Assembly (NCBI GenBank): GCA_003132765.1
Contig: PKYU01000341.1
Location: forward strand, 952 to 12,743
Length of the DNA stretch: 11,792 nucleotides
Source of the DNA: Chitinophagaceae bacterium
GTDB lineage: Bacteria; Bacteroidota; Bacteroidia; Chitinophagales; Chitinophagaceae
Direction: 5' to 3'
Below, one piece after another: positions 5,689 to 11,792 of the stretch. The translations under genes and the position numbers were made by a program. Each line of letters starts with the position of its first letter. Position 1 is the stretch's first letter. The notes below the pieces were generated by a model. It saw nothing but the letters and a program-made list of their open reading frames with translations, ran no database searches and had not been told where the DNA came from.

Positions 5689-5735
5689 AAAACAATACTT
5701 TTACAAGAAATTTTCCTTCTTCTGGTGGTTATATT

Positions 5736-7031
5736 ATGAACATAGCCCTCCGCATAATATTCATTTTTTCAACATGTTTGACAATTTTTTCATGCAGAAA
5801 TAATTCTTCACAAAAAGATGGTCAACTACTATTCTGGTGTTCTAATAATAACCAGGAAATAATCTTGTGTGATACATTAACGGCTGAGTGGAATCGAAAT
5901 AATACATCGGTACCGGTACATATCCAGCCGATACCGGAAGGGCAATCCAGCGAAGAAGTGATACTTGCCGCGGTTGTAGGAAAAACAACACCTGATATCT
6001 ATGCCAATATGTGGCAGGGGAATGTGGAAATGTACGCACATGCTGGCGTTTTAATTCCATTGGATACTTTAAAGGGCTTTTTGAATTTTATCAAAGAACG
6101 ATGTGATAGCAATGTTATAAAAGAGATCACTTCGTCCGATGGTCATATTTACCAGGTTCCCTGGAAAGTAAATCCGATCATGACAATCTATAATAAAAAC
6201 TTGTTTATCGAAAACGGAATTCAGTCTCCTCCGAAAACATACAGCGCTTACCTGCAGGCGGCGCAAACTTTTAAAGATAATAACAGGAATAGTGTGCCTG
6301 CAAAAAGGTTCGGTTATACCGAAGTAAAACCAATTTGGTATCAGATGCGCTTCAATTTTTATCCATTATACCTCGCTGCATCCGGAGGTGCTCATTTAAT
6401 TCAGGATAACGAAGCAGTTTTCAATAATAAATATGCTGTTGGTGTCTTTCGCTTTTTACAAACACTATACCGCGATGACTTTTTTTCAAAAGAATCAGAG
6501 GGTGCTTCTTCAGATGTATTTGTATCGCAGGCTATTGCAACAAAGTGGACAGGTCCCTGGGAAATTCAACACCTTAACAGTATTCCAAACTTGGGTTTCA
6601 AATACGGTTATTGTGATGAGATAGTTCCCGATGATCATAAAGGCCCGGTTTATACATATGCCGATCCAAAAAATATAGTGATATTTAATACATGCAAAGA
6701 GCCTCAAAAAGCATGGGAGTTTATCAAGACTATAATTGATAAGGAAGGTGACATGCTGTTATTACAGGTAACAGGACAGTTTCCAAGAAGGAAAAATTTA
6801 TTGACCGACAATTATTTCAGTTCATTTCTAAAAGATAATCCTGCATTGTTGCCTTTTGTAAAACAATTATCATATTTAAAAGGTGATGATAATTCAGAAT
6901 CTATTGTGGAAGTGCTCGATATTATTTCACAGGAATATGAAGCATGCGTTGTATATGGGAAAAAAACTCCTGAAAAAGCAATTGCCGATGCTGAGGCGGC
7001 AGTGAACGTTCTGCTTAAAAATGAAAACTGA
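5736..7031 (+). CDS. ABC transporter sugar-binding lipoprotein (extracellular solute-binding protein, family 1-like)
   Basis: The protein has 431 residues, a usual length for MalE/UgpB-type binding proteins. It begins with a hydrophobic signal ending TIFSC, so Cys20 is the likely lipidation site, followed by a flexible NNSSQKDG linker. The mature part opens with QLLFWCSNNNQE, corresponding to the first strand of this fold, followed by LTAEWNRNN; then come the TTPDIYANMWQGNVEMYAHAG segment and PLDTLKGF, the VPWKVNPIMTIYNKNLFIENGI hinge segment, GPWEI, and KEPQKAWEFIKTI in the C-terminal lobe. These are the usual landmarks of family 1 binding proteins. It should hold a sugar or oligosaccharide and hand it to the two permeases encoded two and three genes downstream. 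It is the first gene of the operon, preceded by a strong terminator; no clear promoter box was found in the 47-base gap. Confidence 0.9.
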   Translation: MNIALRIIFIFSTCLTIFSCRNNSSQKDGQLLFWCSNNNQEIILCDTLTAEWNRNNTSVPVHIQPIPEGQSSEEVILAAVVGKTTPDIYANMWQGNVEMYAHAGVLIPLDTLKGFLNFIKERCDSNVIKEITSSDGHIYQVPWKVNPIMTIYNKNLFIENGIQSPPKTYSAYLQAAQTFKDNNRNSVPAKRFGYTEVKPIWYQMRFNFYPLYLAASGGAHLIQDNEAVFNNKYAVGVFRFLQTLYRDDFFSKESEGASSDVFVSQAIATKWTGPWEIQHLNSIPNLGFKYGYCDEIVPDDHKGPVYTYADPKNIVIFNTCKEPQKAWEFIKTIIDKEGDMLLLQVTGQFPRRKNLLTDNYFSSFLKDNPALLPFVKQLSYLKGDDNSESIVEVLDIISQEYEACVVYGKKTPEKAIADAEAAVNVLLKNEN

Positions 7032-7049
7032 ATACAATTTTTTTATAAA

Positions 7050-8258
7050 ATGTTCCAATTGAATAAACAGGATCTAAATAATTCGAAAAGTTTTGGTGAT
7101 AAGGTAGTTCCCTCTCCTTTGGAAGTCCCGGTAGCTACAGGGAGGGGTGAGGTTTTGAATATTGGACTTGTTGGAGCAGGCGGATTTGCCGGTTTTGCTG
7201 CAAAAGCATTTTTATCAATTTCCGGCATAAATATTATTGCTATAGCAGACATTAATGAAAATATTGCCAAACAAATGGCTAATGATCTGAATGCAAAATC
7301 TTACAACAATTATGAAATTTTTTTAAAAGAACCTGGTATTGATCTTGTTTATATCGCTACACCACCTTTTGTGCATTATCAACAATCAAAAATGGCGCTG
7401 CTCGCCGGCAAACATGTTATATGCGAAAAACCTGCAGCTTTGAAATTAAGTGAGGCAGTAGAATTAGTTTCATTGGCAGCATCACTCAATCTGTTGTATG
7501 TAGTAAATCTGATGCAACGCTACAATCCATTGTATGATGTGGTTCATAAAATAATTAAGAAAAAAATACTGGGTAATTTTCTGCATGGTTTTTTTGAAAA
7601 TTACGCCAGTGATGAGAACCTCGGTATTGACAATTGGTTTTGGGATGAAACAAAAAGCGGTGGAATATTTATTGAACATTGTGTGCATTTCTTTGATATG
7701 TTTTCGGGTTGGCTTGGAAATGGTGAAGTAGTTAATGCTGTACAAATGCAGCGACCGGGGATTCCTAAAAAAATAACTGACCGTGTACATTCAACCGTCA
7801 TGTATAAAGAAGGCATAGTAAATTTTTATCACGGTTTTGATCAGCCAAAAATTTTAGACAGGCAGGAGATGAGAATACTGTTTGAGCATGGTGAAATTAC
7901 ATTGTATGAATGGGTTCCGGTAAAAATGAAGTTGCATGGATTGGTGACGGATGATGAACTAAAATCGTTAAAAGAATTAATCGGAGAAGTTGATGTCATT
8001 TATCACAACAAAAAACAAGCAGGAAATCAAACAGTAAAGGGAAGATTTAGTGAAATAAATTTTGATGACGAAATTACGCTCGAATGCGGCAATAGGGCAG
8101 ACAAGCAAGACCGGTACCATGAACTTTTAACAAACATGCTTACCGATCAATGGAACTGGATCAGGGATCGCAATCATAAAAGAATCATAGATGGAAATAA
8201 TGCAGTCGAATCATTACGAACAGCAGAACAGGCTACAAAAAGTGCAGTACATTTTTAA
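7050..8258 (+). CDS. Gfo/Idh/MocA family oxidoreductase
   Basis: The protein has 402 residues. After an unusual 35-residue N-terminal extension the NAD(P)-binding Rossmann motif appears as NIGLVGAGGFAG (37-48), followed by IIAIADINE, YIATPPFVHYQ and the family signature CEKP (125-128, Lys127 being the expected catalytic or cofactor-positioning lysine). The C-terminal domain has SGGIFIEHCVHFFD (203-216), matching the usual GGG-x-D-x-x-x-H-x-x-D region. The family oxidises or reduces sugars, inositols and pseudo-oligosaccharides; some members work with sugar importers. There is no signal peptide, so it is cytoplasmic. It lies 18 bases after the binding protein and 11 before the first permease, clearly in the operon. 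The extension is encoded partly by a palindromic repeat (7111-7152), so translation might instead begin near the TTG at 7155, which follows a GA-rich stretch. The exact substrate is unknown. Confidence 0.88.
   Translation: MFQLNKQDLNNSKSFGDKVVPSPLEVPVATGRGEVLNIGLVGAGGFAGFAAKAFLSISGINIIAIADINENIAKQMANDLNAKSYNNYEIFLKEPGIDLVYIATPPFVHYQQSKMALLAGKHVICEKPAALKLSEAVELVSLAASLNLLYVVNLMQRYNPLYDVVHKIIKKKILGNFLHGFFENYASDENLGIDNWFWDETKSGGIFIEHCVHFFDMFSGWLGNGEVVNAVQMQRPGIPKKITDRVHSTVMYKEGIVNFYHGFDQPKILDRQEMRILFEHGEITLYEWVPVKMKLHGLVTDDELKSLKELIGEVDVIYHNKKQAGNQTVKGRFSEINFDDEITLECGNRADKQDRYHELLTNMLTDQWNWIRDRNHKRIIDGNNAVESLRTAEQATKSAVHF
7111..7152 (+). repeat. Imperfect palindromic repeat-like element inside the 5' end of the oxidoreductase gene
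   Basis: An inner 18-base near-palindrome, TCCCGGTAGCTACAGGGA (7126-7143, one mismatched pair), is flanked by outer arms CCTCTCC (7111-7117) and GGTGAGG (7146-7152), which pair with one mismatch. The GC-rich block interrupts AT-rich DNA and is read as SPLEVPVATGRGEV in the protein. The CCTCTCCTTTGG start and GGGGTGAGG end resemble small palindromic repeats common between genes in Bacteroidota genomes. It would form a strong hairpin in the mRNA just upstream of the Rossmann-coding part. Confidence 0.55.
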
Positions 8259-8269
8259 TCATTAAACGC

Positions 8270-9163
8270 ATGTATAGAGCCCTGACAGTTACAAAAAAGA
8301 GCAATTTCCAAAAGAGAAAACTATTACCGTACCTGCTGGTATCGCCTTACCTGCTTTTTGTAATTGTATTTGTTATATTTCCTGTACTGTTCTGTTTTTT
8401 TCTCACTTTCAATAAGTGGAATATTATTGCCCCGATGCATTTCATCGGGCTTAATAATTATTCCCGTCTGTTTCATGATCGTTTGTTCTGGAAAGCAATT
8501 GTAAATACGCTTCAATTTTTATTACTTCACATTCCATTACAGTTGGTGGTGTCATTATTCCTTGCCTACTTATTGAATCAAAAAATAAAGGCCGGATCTT
8601 TTTTTCGTGCATCTTTCTTTATGCCGGTTATCGTTTCCGGTGTGGTGGTAACAATCCTTTGGCAACAATTACTTGGCTTTGATTCTGGCTTAATTAACAG
8701 GATGCTGATGGAAACAGGAATGAATAAAGTTGGATGGTTGATAAATCCGGATATTGCCATTTATTCAATAGCAGTAATGGCTACGTGGAAAAATGTAGGA
8801 TTGTACGTAATTCTTTTTCTTGTTGGCTTACAAACTGTTCCCACACAATACTATGAGGCGGCGAAAATGGAAGGTGCCACACGCTGGCAGCAGTTTTATC
8901 ATATCACATTGCCTATGATTAACCCCACCATTTTTATGGTAGTAATCCTATCAACTATCGGCGGCTTTAATTTATTTATAGAGCCTTATATAATGACCGG
9001 AGGTGGCCCCCTTAATTCTACACTTTCTGCGGTGTTATATATTTATAAGCAGGCATTTCAATATTATAATATGGGCTATTCAGCAACGCTTGGTTTCTTC
9101 TATGCTATCATGATCATGAGTGTTGTCGTACTTCAGAAAAAATTTATTGAAAAAGAAATATAG
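8270..9163 (+). CDS. Sugar ABC transporter permease, MalF/UgpA type
   Basis: The protein has 297 residues, normal for this family, with about six membrane segments, the first at about 23-46 (YLLVSPYLLFVIVFVIFPVLF). The landmark FNKWNIIAPMHFIGLNNYSRLF follows it, and FRASFFMPVIVSGVVVTILW is in the middle. The EAA loop, which docks onto the ATPase, is EAAKMEGATRWQQF (196-209) followed by ITLPMINPT. The periplasmic-side GGGPLNSTLS segment is typical of MalF-type subunits. It should form a heterodimer with the next gene product in the inner membrane. The next start lies two bases after this stop, suggesting translational coupling. Confidence 0.95.
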   Translation: MYRALTVTKKSNFQKRKLLPYLLVSPYLLFVIVFVIFPVLFCFFLTFNKWNIIAPMHFIGLNNYSRLFHDRLFWKAIVNTLQFLLLHIPLQLVVSLFLAYLLNQKIKAGSFFRASFFMPVIVSGVVVTILWQQLLGFDSGLINRMLMETGMNKVGWLINPDIAIYSIAVMATWKNVGLYVILFLVGLQTVPTQYYEAAKMEGATRWQQFYHITLPMINPTIFMVVILSTIGGFNLFIEPYIMTGGGPLNSTLSAVLYIYKQAFQYYNMGYSATLGFFYAIMIMSVVVLQKKFIEKEI

Positions 9164-9165
9164 TT

Positions 9166-9990
9166 ATGAAGAAGATATCTATAAAAAAAATTCTAATGTA
9201 CGCCGCACTTTCAATTGCTGCACTCACATTTATCTATCCTTTTTTATGGATGATTGGGGCTTCGTTTGCACCCATGCAGGAAATAGGAAGTATGACGCTA
9301 TGGCCTTCTCATCCTACCTGGGGAAATTTTAAATTAATGGTTGATAAGATTCCGATCTGGCGCTCACTTTTCAATAGTTTGCTGGTAGCTTTTTTTACAA
9401 CTTCATTGGTAATTATAACGGGTTCTGTTGTGGGATACGCCCTGGCTAAAATTCATTTTAGAGGTAAGCAATTGATATTTTATATAATTGTCTTTACCAT
9501 GTCCCTGCCTTTCCAGGTTACACTAATCCCGAATTATATCACAATGGTTAATCTGCATTTAGTAGATACCTATTTTGCTTTGATCATTCCTTTTTCGGTT
9601 AGTGCCTTCGCGATCCTGATGTTCAGGCAGGCGTTCCAGGGATTACCACAGGCTCTAATAGATGCAGCACGAATGGATGGTTGTAATGAAACCGGAATTA
9701 TATTCCGGATACTTTGGCCAAACATTAAACCGACAATTGTTACCGTTGCCATTCTCACTTTTATCGGGTCTTGGAACGAAGTGTTATGGCCACTCATTAT
9801 TGTAAGAAACGAAAAGTTGATGACGATGCCGCAACTGGTAACCTTATTTGCAACTGGAGGAAGGGCGGATAGCCAGTTGGGAGTAAAGATCGCTGCAGCC
9901 GTGTTATTGGCGCTTCCGGTGATAATTGTATTTTTATTTTTTCAAAAGCATTTTATACAAAGCATGGCTTCGACAGGATTAAAGGATTGA
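9166..9990 (+). CDS. Sugar ABC transporter permease, MalG/UgpE type
   Basis: The protein has 274 residues and about six membrane segments. The N-terminus (ILMYAALSIAALTFIYPFLWMIGASFAP) and WRSLFNSLLVAFFTTSLVIITGSVVGYALAKIHF are typical of MalG-type partners. The EAA loop is DAARMDGCNETGIIF (166-180), followed by ILWPNIKPT; the usual first Glu is Asp, which is common in this subfamily. GSWNEVLWPLIIV is the family's conserved late segment. It pairs with the preceding permease to make the translocation channel. No ATP-binding subunit is encoded nearby, so the pair probably uses an ATPase encoded elsewhere, as shared MsmK/MalK-like subunits do in other bacteria. The gap to the next gene is 69 bases with no clear terminator. 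Confidence 0.95.
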   Translation: MKKISIKKILMYAALSIAALTFIYPFLWMIGASFAPMQEIGSMTLWPSHPTWGNFKLMVDKIPIWRSLFNSLLVAFFTTSLVIITGSVVGYALAKIHFRGKQLIFYIIVFTMSLPFQVTLIPNYITMVNLHLVDTYFALIIPFSVSAFAILMFRQAFQGLPQALIDAARMDGCNETGIIFRILWPNIKPTIVTVAILTFIGSWNEVLWPLIIVRNEKLMTMPQLVTLFATGGRADSQLGVKIAAAVLLALPVIIVFLFFQKHFIQSMASTGLKD

Positions 9991-10059
9991 AGGGTGAGAG
10001 GTTATGTTGGATGTATGATGTAATTGCTTATTAAATAGTAAAGGAAATAGAATAAAATA

Positions 10060-11475
10060 ATGAAAGTGATAAAAGGAGACTTAAAATTATACGCGAATCC
10101 CTCTGCTGTTATAACACAATTTTTGCAATTGCCTGGTGAAGATAGAATCACCAATATTATTCATCGTGTAATGCAATTGGGTGATGATGAAGTTGAATTT
10201 ATGCTTGAAAAATTAACGAAACAATTTGGATGGAGACATCGCAATATTGACTCAATTTTTTCGGATCATTTTAGTAGGATATACAAGCAATATAAAAATG
10301 AACTATTACTTTTTTCAGAAGATAAAAAATTATTACTCGGCGCTTATTTTACAAAAGAATATTCCATACAGGCCGCGGCATTATTCAATCCATCAATTGT
10401 TCCTCATCCGGATCAAAAAAACTTGCAGCACCAGGAACAACGATTTGTTATGAGCCTTAGGGCTACGGGTGAGGGCCACATTATTTCGATCGTTTTTCAT
10501 ACAGGGGTTGTGGATGCTCACGGAAACATACAACTTGATAAGTCTACGGAATATTTTACTCCTCTTAAAAAAAATGAAACCACAACATACACGAAAGACT
10601 TTATCAAAAAAAGGGCAACTTTTTTTAAGGGCTTTAAAATGGAATTATTTGATTCCCTTCCGAAACAATTTACGGCAACAGAAGCAAGAGATCTCATCAG
10701 TAAATTACCTGGCGAAAATTTGGTAAATCAATTCAACGAAATTCTTGATACAAATTATGACTTGGAATCTTCGTCGCATATAGCCCTCAGTGAAAGAGTC
10801 ATCTTTCCCAATGCAAAAGCTGAAAGCATGGGAATGGAAGATGTACGTTTTGTAAAATTCATTGATGGTGAAAATTCCTGTTATTATGGTACCTACACGG
10901 CTTACAATGGTCACCTTATACAAACACAATTAATAGAAACGAAGGATTTTGATGTATTCAAAATAAGAACCTTGTATGGTAATGCAATATCAGACAAAGG
11001 CATGGCATTATTTCCGGAAAAAGTTAATGGGAAATATGTAATGATCTCCCGGCAGGGAGGTGAAAAAATGAATATCATGTATTCTGATGATTTGTACGTG
11101 TGGAATGAATTTCAAACTTTTATGGAACCGTTACACACATGGGAATTGGTTCAATTAGGAAATTGCGGTTCGCCGTTAAAAACTGATAAAGGTTGGTTGT
11201 TGTTTACGCATGGGGTGGGCGCTATGCGCACTTATGTCATCAGCGCCATTCTTCTCGATCTCAACGATCCCTCCATTATTGTAGGAAGATTAAGCAAACC
11301 CATACTTGAAGCAGATGAAGAAGAAAGAGAGGGTTATGTTCCTAATGTCGTGTATACCTGCGGCCTATTACTTCACGGCGATGTATTAATAATACCTTAT
11401 GCCGTATCGGATTCTGCCACTTGTTTTGTAACAATCGAATTAAATGAAATTTTATTTGAACTTACTTCAAAATAA
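10060..11475 (+). CDS. GH130 family beta-mannoside phosphorylase or beta-1,2-mannosidase
   Basis: The protein has 471 residues, longer than the 320-390 residues of classical GH130 enzymes because of an N-terminal helical region (about 1-100; GEDRITNIIHRVMQLGDDEVEFML, then FGWRHRNID). The five-bladed propeller follows: ALFNPSIV, SLRATGEGH (132-140), the catalytic-Asp region GMEDVRF (Asp261, in place of the more usual EDPR), GNCGSPLKTDKGWLLFTHGVG (367-387) and GYVPNVVYTCG (425-435). GH130 enzymes act on beta-mannosides, either by phosphorolysis giving alpha-mannose 1-phosphate or by hydrolysis of beta-1,2-mannosides; the sequence alone does not tell which. There is no signal peptide, so it works in the cytoplasm on imported sugar, which fits the transporter genes before it. 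Confidence 0.9.
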   Translation: MKVIKGDLKLYANPSAVITQFLQLPGEDRITNIIHRVMQLGDDEVEFMLEKLTKQFGWRHRNIDSIFSDHFSRIYKQYKNELLLFSEDKKLLLGAYFTKEYSIQAAALFNPSIVPHPDQKNLQHQEQRFVMSLRATGEGHIISIVFHTGVVDAHGNIQLDKSTEYFTPLKKNETTTYTKDFIKKRATFFKGFKMELFDSLPKQFTATEARDLISKLPGENLVNQFNEILDTNYDLESSSHIALSERVIFPNAKAESMGMEDVRFVKFIDGENSCYYGTYTAYNGHLIQTQLIETKDFDVFKIRTLYGNAISDKGMALFPEKVNGKYVMISRQGGEKMNIMYSDDLYVWNEFQTFMEPLHTWELVQLGNCGSPLKTDKGWLLFTHGVGAMRTYVISAILLDLNDPSIIVGRLSKPILEADEEEREGYVPNVVYTCGLLLHGDVLIIPYAVSDSATCFVTIELNEILFELTSK

Positions 11476-11481
11476 ATCGCC

Positions 11482-11792
11482 ATGAAAAATAGTATCCGAT
11501 TTTTAGTTTGCTTCACTGCGATTATCTGTATGGCGGTTACGTGTAAGAAACAGGGTTCGGGAACCCAGGTAATTCAACCAAAGGACACATCATTGGTTAA
11601 TCTAAGCCATTTGAATTACCTGTATGTTCCTGTTACTTTCACTGATGGAACCAATGCAGCCGGTGTATGGATTTACGCTGATGCTCCGAATTATACTTTA
11701 ACAGCCGCTACTGGCGAAGGATATACTTGTGTCGACGATGTATCACGTGCAGCCCTGGTGTATCTCCGTAACAGTAACTTTTCTACCGATAG
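11482..11792 (+). CDS. Lipoprotein, 3'-truncated; possible (alpha/alpha)-barrel carbohydrate-active protein
   Basis: The frame opens with ATG six bases after the GH130 stop and stays open to the window end, giving 103 residues. The N-terminus (MKNSIRFLVCFTAIICMAVTC) is a lipoprotein signal with Cys21 as the lipidated residue, followed by KKQGSG, a common Bacteroidota start. The mature part reads LNYLYVPVTF, AAGVWIYADAPNYTL, then GEGYTCVDDVSRAALVYL. The last segment resembles the CVDDVARA motif of (alpha/alpha)-barrel glycoside-active proteins in Bacteroidota. It may be an envelope enzyme that releases the oligosaccharide taken up by the transporter. With only the N-terminus visible, the function is uncertain. 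Confidence 0.75.
   Translation, partial: MKNSIRFLVCFTAIICMAVTCKKQGSGTQVIQPKDTSLVNLSHLNYLYVPVTFTDGTNAAGVWIYADAPNYTLTAATGEGYTCVDDVSRAALVYLRNSNFSTD

Noticed and set aside
7482-7816. Overlapping reverse-strand ORFs of 102 and 71 codons inside the oxidoreductase gene.
   Set aside because: They are shadows of a well-supported conserved gene on the other strand and have no recognisable content.

Overview
The window looks like a piece of chromosome from a Bacteroidota bacterium, most likely of the Chitinophagaceae type. It is AT-rich. It has a FISUMP-domain secreted protein, Bacteroidota-style signal peptides and lipoboxes, a LamG_3 fragment, a Bacteroidota-type hypothetical protein at 4286-4546, and a TAnnTTTG-type -7 promoter element at 5037-5044. 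No rRNA, tRNA, CRISPR array or intact insertion sequence was seen.

Left part (1-3600). The window opens inside a polytopic membrane protein that resembles the C-terminal half of a GT39/ArnT-like glycosyltransferase and ends in a hairpin terminator. Next come a secreted FISUMP-domain protein, a reverse-strand secreted protein broken by a one-base frameshift (2215-2887), and a small secreted low-complexity protein (3214-3600). Two diverged copies of a 60-nt element (1974-2033 and 3117-3176, 47/60 identical) share an inverted repeat. The second copy lies just upstream of the low-complexity gene, so it may be a promoter/operator module. The rest of the 2888-3213 gap is AT-rich and shows nothing else recognisable.

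Middle part (3601-5735). A low-affinity iron permease family gene and a conserved Bacteroidota hypothetical gene both read leftward. They are followed by about 1.1 kb of genomic debris. This holds a hairpin, a DUF1016 (YhcG/PDDEXK-type) nuclease fragment with three nonsense codons and one frameshift, tandem 12-bp repeats, and a palindrome at a recognisable promoter. The palindrome precedes an ORF that appears to be a chimera: an AbiEi-type PD-(D/E)XK-like N-terminus joined to the C-terminal half of a LamG lectin domain. A long perfect palindrome then acts as terminator.

Right part (5736-11792). This is a compact rightward operon: sugar-binding lipoprotein, Gfo/Idh/MocA oxidoreductase, two MalF/MalG-type permeases, a GH130 mannoside phosphorylase/hydrolase, and the start of another lipoprotein. 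No ABC ATPase is present. The GH130 protein and the oxidoreductase have no signal peptides. The simplest reading is that an intact mannose-containing (or related) oligosaccharide is imported across the inner membrane and split in the cytoplasm, possibly by phosphorolysis, with the oxidoreductase modifying a sugar product. The substrate is inferred from GH130 only. An importer of the MalEFG type, rather than a SusCD system, is less usual for Bacteroidota. I see no convincing sign of an entirely new system. The most unusual items are the chimeric ORF, the duplicated regulatory-looking element, and the palindromic repeat read through as coding sequence in the oxidoreductase gene.
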